A stretch of 64,000 nt of DNA, from contig CAJTMR010000002.1 in NCBI GenBank assembly GCA_910577325.1, positions 1 to 64,000 on the forward strand, given 5' to 3'. Below, piece after piece: positions 43,065-51,185 of this stretch; the stretch's first letter is position 1, and the number at the start of each line of letters is the position of its first letter. Both the position numbers and the translations under genes were made by a program. This stretch comes from an uncultured Parabacteroides sp. (GTDB taxonomy: Bacteria > Bacteroidota > Bacteroidia > Bacteroidales > Tannerellaceae). The notes beneath the pieces are model-generated. The model did not search any database, was not told the origin of the DNA, and was given only the letters and a program-made list of their open reading frames with translations.

Positions 43065-44027
43065 ATGAAACATAAAGCAAAACTCCTCTTTCTCTTGTCA
43101 ATTGTCTCTTGTCAATTGTCTCTTGTCAATTGTCAAGAGCATGTGATGCCGCTCGGTTTTGGGGATATGGACCATTGGGTCGTTCGTGAGATACATGAAT
43201 CCGGTATTATCGGAGGAAATACGAAGTATCTTTATGAACTCGGGCCGACAGATACGATCATCGGTAACATAGCCTATACGAACAGAGGTGGTTCGCCGTG
43301 GGCGAATTCCAATGTGATGGCAAAGGTGGCAGGCGTGGTGAAGACGAATACATCTGTCTTTCCTGAAAGGCGGGACGGCGGTTGGTGTGCACGCTTGGAG
43401 ACACGCATGGAAAGTGTAAAGGTTTTGGGTATAGTCGATATCGAAGTGGTGGCTGCCGGTTCCGTTTTTTTGGGAACGGTGCACGAACCGATAAAAGGAA
43501 CCAAGAATCCGCAAGCCATGTTGAACAGCGGAGTGGCGTTTACCAAGAAGCCGAAGGCGTTGCGTTTTGACTATAAGGTGAAACTGGCTCCGGAAAAGAA
43601 CCGTATTCGTAGTACCGGCTTTAGTCGTAAGTCGATGGTCGCCGGACAGGATTCGATCGCAGCTATTCTTTTGCTTCAGAAACGTTGGGAAGATAAAGAT
43701 GGAAACATTTATGCCAAACGTGTCGGGACGATAGTGCAGCGCTATACGGAATCCAGCAACAGTTGGATAAATGATGCGACCTATCCGATCCTGTATGGCG
43801 ATATTACGAAGCATCCGGAATATAAATCCTATATGCGGATTCAGGTGGAAGAACGTTATGCCTTGAATAGTCGGGGGGAGAGTGTCCCTATTCAGGAAGT
43901 AGGTTGGGCGGCGGAAGGCGAATTGCCGACTCATCTCATCTTACAGTTTACTTCCAGTCACGGCGGGGCCTACATCGGTTCGCCGGGCAATACGATGTGG
44001 ATTGATAATGTAGAACTAATATATTAG
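43065..44027 (+). CDS. PCMD-domain exported protein
   Basis: This 320-residue secreted protein is built around a PCMD (putative carbohydrate metabolism) beta-sandwich, with GGSPWANSNVMAKVAG and the C-terminal GGAYIGSPGNTMWIDNVELIY typical of the family. The signal peptide is about residues 1-24. Residues 10-23 (LSIVSCQLSLVNCQ) are encoded by three perfect copies of a 14-bp repeat. Cys15 or Cys22 could be a lipobox cysteine. It lies 92 bp after the sulfotransferase gene and may belong to the same transcript. Its function is unknown. Confidence 0.82.
   Translation: MKHKAKLLFLLSIVSCQLSLVNCQEHVMPLGFGDMDHWVVREIHESGIIGGNTKYLYELGPTDTIIGNIAYTNRGGSPWANSNVMAKVAGVVKTNTSVFPERRDGGWCARLETRMESVKVLGIVDIEVVAAGSVFLGTVHEPIKGTKNPQAMLNSGVAFTKKPKALRFDYKVKLAPEKNRIRSTGFSRKSMVAGQDSIAAILLLQKRWEDKDGNIYAKRVGTIVQRYTESSNSWINDATYPILYGDITKHPEYKSYMRIQVEERYALNSRGESVPIQEVGWAAEGELPTHLILQFTSSHGGAYIGSPGNTMWIDNVELIY
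43092..43133. repeat. Three tandem copies of a 14-bp repeat inside a coding start
   Basis: The unit CTCTTGTCAATTGT occurs three times without mismatch within codons 10-23 of the PCMD gene. It contains the TTGTCAATTG core seen in intergenic repeats of this window. Gain or loss of one unit would shift the frame. Confidence 0.9.
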
Positions 44028-44080
44028 TTGAAAGGCGAGATTCATATATCTTTCTTTTTAACTTTTAATTTTCAACTGAA

Positions 44081-46081
44081 ATGATGGCAAAAGATAAAAT
44101 AAAGGCACTTCGCGAAGCGCTGGAACAACATAATTATAATTATTATGTACTTTCGGCACCGACAGTATCAGACCGTGAGTTCGATGAGATGATGAAGGAG
44201 TTGCAGGTGCTTGAAGAGGCACATCCCGAATATGCTGACCCTTATTCGCCAACACAGCGGGTAGGGAGCGACCTTTCTAAAGAGTTTGAACAGGTAGTGC
44301 ATAGGTATCCGATGCTTTCGTTAGGCAATACCTATTCGGAAGATGAAGTGAAGGATTTTTACGAGCGCATAGCTCGTGATTTGAATGAGCCTTTCGAGAT
44401 CGTTGCCGAGTTGAAATATGACGGGACGTCCATCTCTCTGACATACGAGGATGGACGCTTGATCCGGGCCGTGACGCGTGGCGACGGGACACGTGGTGAC
44501 GATGTTACGGCCAATGTAAAGACAATCCGTTCGGTTCCTTTGAAACTGATGGGTGACCGATACCCCGCAATATTTGAAATAAGGGGGGAGATCTTGCTTC
44601 CTTGGAGGGAGTTCGATCGTTTGAACAAGGAACGTGAAGAACAGGAGGAACCTCTTTTTGCCAATCCCCGCAATGCCGCTTCCGGCACGTTGAAGCAACA
44701 GAATCCGGCGATTGTCGCGGCTCGTAAGTTGGATGCTTATTTTTATTATTTGTTGGGAGAGGTATTACCGGCAGAGACGCATTTTGATAATCTGGAGGCG
44801 GCTCGTTTATGGGGGTTCAAGATACCGGATGTGATCCGTGTGTGCAATAGTTTGGAAGATATATATGATTATATTGCTTATTGGGATGCTGAACGTAAGA
44901 ATCTGCCAGTTGCGACAGATGGGATTGTTTTGAAAGTGAACTCATTGCGCCAACAACGCAATCTGGGATTTACAGCCAAGAACCCGCGTTGGGCGATTGC
45001 CTATAAGTTTCAGGCCGAACGTGCAGTGACACGTCTTAACTCCGTCTCTTTCCAAGTCGGGCGGACAGGAACCGTTACTCCGGTAGCCAACTTGGAGCCG
45101 GTCTTGTTGGCCGGCACGATTGTAAAGCGTGCATCTCTTCACAATGCAGATATTATCGAGGGGCTCGACCTGCATTTGGGAGATAGTGTGTTTGTGGAAA
45201 AAGGTGGCGAGATTATTCCGAAGATTGTCGGCGTATGTGTCGAGACTCGTGGTTTGTTGGTAGGCGACAAGGTCCGTTTTATCCGTTCCTGTCCTGAATG
45301 TGGCACACCCTTGATGCGTCCTGAAGGAGAAGCGGCCCATTACTGTCCGAACGAAGCCGGATGCCCTCCTCAGATCAAAGGGAAGATCGAACATTTTGTT
45401 ACCCGGAGGGCCATGAATATTAATATGGGGCCGGAGACTGTCGAAGATTTGTATGAAGCGGGTTATGTCAAGGATATGGCCGATCTTTATATGTTGAAAA
45501 TATCTGATTTACTGCGCTTGGAACGTTGGGCTGACAAGAGTGCCCGCAATCTGATGGCGAGTCTTGAGGAGTCCAAAAAGGTTCCTTTCGAACGAGTCCT
45601 TTATGGATTGGGTATTCGTTTTGTGGGTGAAACAGTAGCAAAGCGCTTGGTTTCCGCTTTCCACTCTATGGATCAGTTGGAACAGGCTTCTTTTGAAGAT
45701 TTGATAGCTGTAGATGAGATCGGGGAACGGATTGCCCGGAGTATTATCGCTTACTTTGCCGACGAGCGTAATAGGATTTTGGTGAACCGTTTGAAAGAAT
45801 ACGGATTACAGATGTCCGTAGCCGAAGAAGTTTTGGCGAACCGTTCTGATAAACTGAAGGGGTTGAGCATTGTTATCAGCGGGACATTCGCCAAGTACTC
45901 GCGTGACGAATATAAGGCTATGATTGAGCAGCATGGTGGAAAGAACAGCGGTTCGGTTTCTGGTAAGACCGATTATATTTTGGCGGGAGATAATATGGGG
46001 CCGGCCAAATTAGAGAAGGCTGCCAAGTTGGGGGTGAAGATCATAAGCGAAGACGAATTTTTAGGTATGATAGTTGAATGA
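44081..46081 (+). CDS. ligA: NAD-dependent DNA ligase
   Basis: This 666-residue replicative ligase has an N-terminal Ia domain, an adenylation domain with catalytic Lys112 in ELKYDGTSI, and an OB fold. A zinc finger with CPECG and CPNEAGC follows, then helix-hairpin-helix repeats and a C-terminal BRCT domain (GLSIVISGTFAKYSRDEYK). All expected domains are present and length is normal. Translation can begin at 44081 or the next codon. The downstream DUF6913 gene overlaps its stop by 4 bp. Confidence 0.98.
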   Translation: MMAKDKIKALREALEQHNYNYYVLSAPTVSDREFDEMMKELQVLEEAHPEYADPYSPTQRVGSDLSKEFEQVVHRYPMLSLGNTYSEDEVKDFYERIARDLNEPFEIVAELKYDGTSISLTYEDGRLIRAVTRGDGTRGDDVTANVKTIRSVPLKLMGDRYPAIFEIRGEILLPWREFDRLNKEREEQEEPLFANPRNAASGTLKQQNPAIVAARKLDAYFYYLLGEVLPAETHFDNLEAARLWGFKIPDVIRVCNSLEDIYDYIAYWDAERKNLPVATDGIVLKVNSLRQQRNLGFTAKNPRWAIAYKFQAERAVTRLNSVSFQVGRTGTVTPVANLEPVLLAGTIVKRASLHNADIIEGLDLHLGDSVFVEKGGEIIPKIVGVCVETRGLLVGDKVRFIRSCPECGTPLMRPEGEAAHYCPNEAGCPPQIKGKIEHFVTRRAMNINMGPETVEDLYEAGYVKDMADLYMLKISDLLRLERWADKSARNLMASLEESKKVPFERVLYGLGIRFVGETVAKRLVSAFHSMDQLEQASFEDLIAVDEIGERIARSIIAYFADERNRILVNRLKEYGLQMSVAEEVLANRSDKLKGLSIVISGTFAKYSRDEYKAMIEQHGGKNSGSVSGKTDYILAGDNMGPAKLEKAAKLGVKIISEDEFLGMIVE

Positions 46082-46599
46082 GACTGACGGATTATTTTAT
46101 TAAGAAAAAAGTGCAGTCTTTAGCTTTCGGGGCAGCCTGCCGTAAGCATGAGTCTCGTGCATTGGAAGATGTGAGTCATATTTTGGTTCTATATCAGGCA
46201 AATGACCACGAATTAGCGGAGTCTTGCCTAAACGTTTTGCGCAGGAAGAATAAATGGGTACAGGCTTGTGTTTATGTCTCGGGAGAGTCGACCCCGGAAA
46301 TGAATGCTTCTTACGTTCAGATCCATGCTGGTAAGGATGTGAATATCTGGCAGGTTCCTTTTCGCTCTGTCTTGGATCGATTCAAGGCGATCAAGGCGGA
46401 TCTCCTCATTGATCTTACGCCTCCCGATTGTTATCCGATGCAATACCTTATGCTACAGCATCCTTGTGAATTCAAGGTGGGAGTGAAGCATGCCGATATT
46501 GATTTGTATGATTTGTCCATATCAGTAACAGAGCGTGAAGATATCAAGTACTTGTTTGGACATATATTATTTTATTTAGAGGCGATACGTTCAAAATGA
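46078..46599 (+). CDS. DUF6913 family protein
   Basis: This 173-residue cytoplasmic protein matches my recollection of DUF6913, a Bacteroidetes family usually found between ligA and dapA. It lacks signal peptide and membrane segments. A Rossmann-like alternation of strands and helices is suggested by ILVLYQANDHE, VQACVYV and ADLLIDLTPPDCYPMQYL. It overlaps ligA by 4 bp (ATGA), so translation is probably coupled. The function is unknown. Confidence 0.8.
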   Translation: MRLTDYFIKKKVQSLAFGAACRKHESRALEDVSHILVLYQANDHELAESCLNVLRRKNKWVQACVYVSGESTPEMNASYVQIHAGKDVNIWQVPFRSVLDRFKAIKADLLIDLTPPDCYPMQYLMLQHPCEFKVGVKHADIDLYDLSISVTEREDIKYLFGHILFYLEAIRSK

Positions 46600-46610
46600 T
46601 ATAAATTCCT

Positions 46611-46618
46611 TATTTTTG
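46611..46618 (+). promoter_or_regulatory. Probable -7 box of the dapA promoter
   Basis: TATTTTTG lies about 100 bp upstream of dapA, just after the DUF6913 stop. The predicted leader consists almost entirely of the AT-rich repeat. Confidence 0.45.
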
Positions 46619-46650
46619 CAGTGCCGATTGATAATTGATAATGGACAATG

Positions 46651-46699
46651 GACAATTGATAATTAATGTTCCATCATCTTTTTTCAATTATCAATTGTC
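46651..46699. repeat. AT-rich dyad in the dapA leader
   Basis: GACAATTGATAATT (46651-46664) pairs perfectly with AATTATCAATTGTC (46686-46699). More TTGATAATTG and TTGACAATTA units lie on both sides, from 46626 to 46712. Confidence 0.7.
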
Positions 46700-46717
46700 A
46701 ATTATCAATTAATAATC

Positions 46718-47611
46718 ATGGCAGACATAAATTTAAAAGGAATGGGTGTGGCATTAATCACTCCCTTTAAAGAAGATGAAAGTGTAGATTATGAGGCGTT
46801 GGCTCAGCTTGTAGACTATCAGTTACAGAATGGGACTGACTATCTGGTTGTGTTAGGTACCACGGCAGAAACTCCTACGCTTACAGAAGAAGAAAAGAAG
46901 AATATAATCAATTTGGTCGTAACAAAAGTAAATGGACGTATTCCTATCGTGTTGGGTGTTGGTGGAAACTGTACGCGTTCAGTTGTCGAAAAGTTGAAAA
47001 ACGATAATTTTGATGGTATAGATGCGATCCTGTCAGTCGTACCTTACTATAATAAACCGTCTCAGGAAGGAATCTATCAGCATTATAAAGCTATTTCGGA
47101 GGCGACAGCGTTGCCCATTGTCTTGTATAACGTTCCGGGACGTACTGGCGTGAACATGACGGCTGAGACAACGTTGCGTATTGCTCGTGAGTTTAAGAAC
47201 GTGATTGCAGTCAAGGAGGCTTCCGGCAATATTACTCAGATGGACGATATCATCAAGAACAAACCGGCGAACTTTAATGTGATTTCAGGAGATGACGGTA
47301 TCACGTTCCCGCTGATTACGTTGGGGGCTGTTGGGGTGATATCCGTAATCGGTAATGCTTTCCCACGTGAGTTCAGCCGTATGGTGCGGTTGGCATTGGC
47401 AGGCGATTACAATAGTGCCCGGACGATCCATCATAGTTTTACGGAATTGTTTAGTTTGCTGTTTGTCGATGGTAATCCGGCTGGAGCGAAGAGTATACTG
47501 AATGCAATGGGCTTTATTGAAAATAAATTACGCTTGCCTCTGGTTCCGACCCGTATCACCACATTCGAAAAGATTCGTGACGTACTACGTCAGTTAAGCA
47601 TTAAGTGCTAA
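46718..47611 (+). CDS. dapA: 4-hydroxy-tetrahydrodipicolinate synthase
   Basis: This 297-residue TIM-barrel lyase condenses pyruvate with aspartate semialdehyde in the lysine/diaminopimelate pathway. The Schiff-base Lys166 is in VIAVKEASGNI, the catalytic Tyr in VLYNVPGRTGVN and the pyruvate-binding GTTAETPTL near residue 47. Length is normal. It has its own predicted promoter and a strong terminator immediately after the stop. Confidence 0.97.
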   Translation: MADINLKGMGVALITPFKEDESVDYEALAQLVDYQLQNGTDYLVVLGTTAETPTLTEEEKKNIINLVVTKVNGRIPIVLGVGGNCTRSVVEKLKNDNFDGIDAILSVVPYYNKPSQEGIYQHYKAISEATALPIVLYNVPGRTGVNMTAETTLRIAREFKNVIAVKEASGNITQMDDIIKNKPANFNVISGDDGITFPLITLGAVGVISVIGNAFPREFSRMVRLALAGDYNSARTIHHSFTELFSLLFVDGNPAGAKSILNAMGFIENKLRLPLVPTRITTFEKIRDVLRQLSIKC

Positions 47612-47667
47612 AATGGAATTATAACGGAGACGTGCTCTCGTGCGTTTCCGTTACAATTCCATTTTTT
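47612..47667 (+). terminator. dapA intrinsic terminator
   Basis: A long stem starts one base after the stop codon. AATGGAATT (47612-47620) and TAACGGA-ACG pair with CGT-TCCGTTA and AATTCCATT (47655-47663), followed by a T-run to 47667. Confidence 0.85.
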
Positions 47668-47776
47668 GATTTACGCTCTGTACATGTTAGATGTATATCT
47701 GCGTTTTTTTAATATGCCCGTTTTCTCTATCCTTTTGAAGACAAAAGCATGTAATATATGATTAAATGATGAATTT

Positions 47777-47953
47777 ATGACACTGCCGGAAGATCCGATG
47801 ATGCTTTTTAGCATTATCAATATGAAATTACGTGATAATTATTCTTCTCTTGATGAACTGTGCGACGATATGCATATTAAGAAAGAGACGCTTATTCAGA
47901 AACTGAGGAGCGTAGGGTTTGAATATAGCCAGGAGAATAACAGGTTCTGGTAA
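47777..47953 (+). CDS. DUF4250 microprotein
   Basis: This 58-residue protein begins MTLPEDPMMLFSIINMKLRD and ends EYSQENNRFW, matching the DUF4250 pattern (MTLPxDPMML..VN.KLRD.Y.SLDELC). The family is found in Bacteroidales, Firmicutes and Gammaproteobacteria and has no established function. The helical SLDELCDDMHIKKETLIQKL segment resembles a small helix-turn-helix. It stands alone between the dapA terminator and the promoter at 48182-48214. Confidence 0.85.
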   Translation: MTLPEDPMMLFSIINMKLRDNYSSLDELCDDMHIKKETLIQKLRSVGFEYSQENNRFW

Positions 47954-48181
47954 TCAATGGATTCAATATGTGTCCTGTAAATTCGATTCTATGGGTATGG
48001 GTTTTGATTTAGGTTATCGGGTATTTTGAAAAAAGAGACAATAGCTTTTACTTTATCAACATGATAGACGACTATATGTAAAATAAGATTAATAGAGTGT
48101 TGCAAAACATGCTATTTTCGTTCTATTGATGCAATAAAACATATAAAAAATCTTGCTTTTCGATTGAAAAGTGTTATATCG

Positions 48182-48214
48182 TTTGGTGGGATAGGTTTTT
48201 TGCCTGTATATTTG
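48182..48214 (+). promoter_or_regulatory. Strong Bacteroidetes-type promoter
   Basis: TTTG at 48182-48185 and TATATTTG at 48207-48214 are separated by 21 bp, fitting the -33/-7 consensus. Transcription would start near 48221 and give a leader of about 120 nt before the thioredoxin-fold gene. Confidence 0.7.
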
Positions 48215-48224
48215 CAATCGTTAA

Positions 48225-48316
48225 AAACAAGGAAACGATTCCTTAGCGAAGGAAAATCCCTTGTTTACTTCCTGAAAATCAGGAGTCGGAGTAGAAGATT
48301 TTAGATGATACTCCGA
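48225..48316 (+). ncRNA. Highly structured 5' leader
   Basis: Four stems can form in series. AAACAAGG (48225-48232) pairs with CCTTGTTT (48259-48266) and encloses TTCCTT-AGCG-AAGGAA (48239-48254). TCCTGA-AAA-TCAGGA lies at 48270-48284. TCGGAGTA (48286-48293) pairs with TACTCCGA (48309-48316). No T-run follows, so it is a leader rather than a terminator. It does not match a riboswitch class that I recognise. Confidence 0.6.
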
Positions 48317-48341
48317 TTAAGTTTAACATAAAAATGATGAT

Positions 48342-48842
48342 ATGAAGGTAAGAGCTTATGTTCTCTTTGTTGCGGTTGCGCTATTTGCAGTGTCTGCCGG
48401 AACTAAAAACGCAAAGCCGACAGTCGGTATTAACCCTGGCGACCTTGCCCCGAGAATAGAGTCTTTGGGAAACGAAAGGAATTTTAGTTTCCAAAATCAT
48501 TCAGGACGTTACACTTTGTTGAATTTCTGGGCAGTTTACGATGCTGAATCGCGAGCCCGTAACGTTCAATTATGGAATGAAGTCAACAAGTTGAATTCAG
48601 ACAAGATTGCGATGTATTCGATTTCTTTGGACGAGAAGGAATCTATTTTTACCGAAACAGTAAAAGCTGATAAACTGGAAGGTACAAAGCAATTTCATGA
48701 AGAACTTGGTAAGAAGTCAGAATTGTTTGGGAAGTATAACCTGCAAAAGGGATTCCGCAACTTCTTGATCAACGACGAAGGGATTATTATCGCCTCCAAT
48801 ATAACCCCGGAAGATCTGACGAAGGTATTGAAAAAGAGTTAA
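48342..48842 (+). CDS. Thioredoxin-fold protein lacking the CxxC pair
   Basis: This 166-residue exported protein has a signal peptide (about residues 1-20) and a TlpA/AhpC-like fold with PGDLAPRIESLG, YTLLNFWAVYDAESR, IAMYSISLDEKE and GFRNFLINDEGII. In active homologues the segment is FWATWCGPCR. Here both cysteines are replaced (Asp and Ser), so thiol chemistry is not expected. The role could be binding or scaffolding. It has its own promoter, a structured leader and a terminator. Confidence 0.85.
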   Translation: MKVRAYVLFVAVALFAVSAGTKNAKPTVGINPGDLAPRIESLGNERNFSFQNHSGRYTLLNFWAVYDAESRARNVQLWNEVNKLNSDKIAMYSISLDEKESIFTETVKADKLEGTKQFHEELGKKSELFGKYNLQKGFRNFLINDEGIIIASNITPEDLTKVLKKS

Positions 48843-48857
48843 TCAGTAGATTATTTA

Positions 48858-48896
48858 AAAAAAGAGCTGCTTCTGTCAAGGGAGCAGCTCTTTTTT
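48858..48896 (+). terminator. Intrinsic terminator of the thioredoxin-fold gene
   Basis: A 14-bp perfect stem joins 48858-48871 to 48883-48896, with GAGCTGCT/AGCAGCTC at its core and A6/T6 tails. It can act in both directions. Confidence 0.9.
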
Positions 48897-49022
48897 GTAT
48901 TCTTTTTTCATCGTTTGTTTTTTACATGCTTTGCAACATTATGGTTAGGAAATTACGACAGTTTCACCTAATGGTTGCAACTTATGCGAATTATGGATTG
49001 ATGTAATAATATCGCGATTTTG

Positions 49023-49883
49023 TCAACTTCTGCAAAAAACTTGGCTGACAAATTTCAGCACTTCAGGTAAAGCTGTCCGCCAATAGGTCCAGTTGTGACC
49101 TCCGTCTCGTACCCGGAATTCGTGTCGGATTCCTTTTTGCTTCATGATCCGGTGTGCCTGCATGTTTCCTTCGAGCAGATTGTCATCATCACCGCAATCG
49201 ATGTAATAGTGGGTTTGAGGTAGATTGTTTGGGGCCCAGTCGGACAGGAGTCTCAGGACATTGTTTTGTTGCCAATGTTCATCCTTCGGTCCGAACAGAC
49301 GGTTGAACAGATCCTTGTGCGATTTGTTTTTTCTTGCCTCCATGACCGTGTCGTCGAATACGGCGGCACTCAACGGGGCACAGGCACAGAACATATCCGG
49401 ATGATGCAAGCTGTATAGGAATGAACCGTACCCGCCCATCGACAACCCGGCTATTGCTCGGCTTTCTTTATTACTGCGAATCCGGTATGTTTTTTCTATA
49501 TAGGGGACGAGTTCCTCGAAAAACATGTCTTCATAAGGCACTTTTCCGTCGTATTGGTTGATATACCAAGTGTCCCATGCGTCAGGCATGACAATGATCA
49601 TTGGTACGGCTTCCTCATTTGCGATGGCACGGTCGGTAATCGTTTTCATTTGCCCCATCTGTATCCAATTAGTCTCATTGTCTGTATAACCGTGCAAGAG
49701 GTATAGGACAGGATAGTTTCTTTTCGAAATGTTGTAGTCGGAGGGCAGGTAGATGGAATAAGAAACTTTTCTGCCTAATTTGTTACTTTCAAAAGAGATC
49801 GATTCAAAAACCATGCTTTGAGAATATCCTGCCATATTGAATAGAAAACACAGGATAAGATAGAGATAAAATTTGTTTTTCAT
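49023..49883 (-). CDS. Exported esterase (carbohydrate esterase family 1-like)
   Basis: This 286-residue alpha/beta hydrolase has a signal peptide (about residues 1-22) and an esterase-D/CE1 fold. Nucleophile Ser148 is in GLSMGG, a catalytic Asp lies in IDCGDDD and His in GGHNWTYW. YPVLYLLHGYTDNETNW is the usual oxyanion-region strand. Relatives remove acetyl or feruloyl groups from plant glycans. The substrate here is unknown. It is monocistronic and faces the thioredoxin-fold gene. Confidence 0.9.
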   Translation of the reverse strand: MKNKFYLYLILCFLFNMAGYSQSMVFESISFESNKLGRKVSYSIYLPSDYNISKRNYPVLYLLHGYTDNETNWIQMGQMKTITDRAIANEEAVPMIIVMPDAWDTWYINQYDGKVPYEDMFFEELVPYIEKTYRIRSNKESRAIAGLSMGGYGSFLYSLHHPDMFCACAPLSAAVFDDTVMEARKNKSHKDLFNRLFGPKDEHWQQNNVLRLLSDWAPNNLPQTHYYIDCGDDDNLLEGNMQAHRIMKQKGIRHEFRVRDGGHNWTYWRTALPEVLKFVSQVFCRS

Positions 49884-49973
49884 ATATTTAAATTATTAGA
49901 AGATAGAATTATCTGTATGTAAAAGTCACATGCTTAGTATGGGGATAAAAATCACTTCCCCTTAATCAGGAGG

Positions 49974-50915
49974 TTAATTTGAATCCGGATAGGGAAATTC
50001 GGTTAATCCTTTATACATGAACTGATAGGTCGGAACTTCGATATCTAATTCTTGAGCGGCTCGTACTACATAGCCTGTCAATGTTTCTACCTCGGTGCGA
50101 TTGCCTTTTTGGAAATCACTGTGCATGGAGGTGGTGGAATTGTTTGGCATGATTTTTTGTGCATCTATGGCGGAGAAAACTTGGTTGTCTGGCAGAGAAA
50201 TGCCTTTGGCTACAGCTACGCTTTTGAGTTCATAACCTAACGTAATGAATAGGTTGATATGTTTGTTAATCACTTCGCCAATCGTCTCATTGAAATAGGA
50301 GGTGATGGTGGCGGCAGTTGAGATCATGAAGAACTTTTTCCAAATCTCCAAGTCGATATCATCCGGTATTGTGGTAAGGATACGGGCATTTGCCAATATC
50401 TCCTGCAATTCTTTCTGTCGTATCTTATTCCCCTGTTTACTACCGAAAAACATCCGGTCCTTTATCGTGAACTTTTCCACCCTTCCCGGTCTGACTAAGC
50501 GGGAATTGATGTAGACACATCCTTTCCAAATTTCGTTGTTTGGTAATAGCGGTTGTATGCGTTCCGCTATGTCTACTCCGTTCTGTAGGGGAATGATGAC
50601 TGTTTTCGAACCGATCACCGGAGCTAATTGAGCTATATTCTTCTCCAAATCATAGCTTTTGGTGCAACAGAACAGGTAATCCACCGGCCCTATTTCGGCT
50701 GGGTTGTCGGTTGCGAGGGTTGGTTTTGCTTTGATCGTCAGGAATGAATTTTTGACTTCGATGCCGTCGTTCTCACGGATCTTTTTTAGGTTTTCGCCAC
50801 GGGAGATGAAATAGATGTCAATCTCTTCGGAGTCTTTGTAACGAGCAGCTAATAATCCTCCATAGTAACCGCCTACGGCTCCTATACCGGAAATTGCTAT
50901 TTTAATTTTGTTCAT
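49974..50915 (-). CDS. 2-dehydropantoate 2-reductase family protein
   Basis: This 313-residue ApbA/PanE-type NADPH oxidoreductase has the nucleotide-binding GIGAVGGYYGGLLA near the N-terminus, CCTKSYDLE, and the catalytic-lysine segment IWKKFFMISTAATITSYFN. It probably reduces ketopantoate in pantothenate synthesis. Paralogues with other 2-oxoacid substrates exist, so panE is likely but not certain. It lies upstream of the esterase gene on the same strand, with 90 bp between them. Confidence 0.87.
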   Translation of the reverse strand: MNKIKIAISGIGAVGGYYGGLLAARYKDSEEIDIYFISRGENLKKIRENDGIEVKNSFLTIKAKPTLATDNPAEIGPVDYLFCCTKSYDLEKNIAQLAPVIGSKTVIIPLQNGVDIAERIQPLLPNNEIWKGCVYINSRLVRPGRVEKFTIKDRMFFGSKQGNKIRQKELQEILANARILTTIPDDIDLEIWKKFFMISTAATITSYFNETIGEVINKHINLFITLGYELKSVAVAKGISLPDNQVFSAIDAQKIMPNNSTTSMHSDFQKGNRTEVETLTGYVVRAAQELDIEVPTYQFMYKGLTEFPYPDSN

Positions 50916-50963
50916 ATTCTTGTCTTGTTATTTTTACAAAGATGAAAAATAAAATTGAAATAA

Positions 50964-51080
50964 CTATATCAGTTTGAGTTCTTTTAGGAAATCAGGGATG
51001 TATTGTTCAAAATTAACGCCAAAGCGGTAGTATCTGTTATGGATTTTATTACTATTGACGCCAAAAATATTTTCGATTTG
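50964..51080 (-). pseudogene. Possible 3' remnant of an unknown gene
   Basis: In the 270-bp gap before msrA, an open minus-strand frame of 38 codons lacks any start codon and ends in a proper stop. It contains NKIHNRYYRFGVNFEQYIPD and FLKELKLI, which reads like the C-terminus of a protein. An in-frame TAA precedes it. It is too short to identify, and random open frame remains possible. Confidence 0.3.
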
Positions 51081-51185
51081 TTATTTGAGAAATGAAAAGG
51101 CTATGAAAAATATTACTATTATTGCATAGTCATTGCCATCGGTTTAGGCCGGTGATAAGGGTTTGGCTTAATTAAACAAGAAAAT

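Noticed and set aside
43092..43133. Short tandem repeats considered as a CRISPR-like array.
   Set aside because: Units are contiguous without spacers, only 14 bp long and lie inside a coding region.
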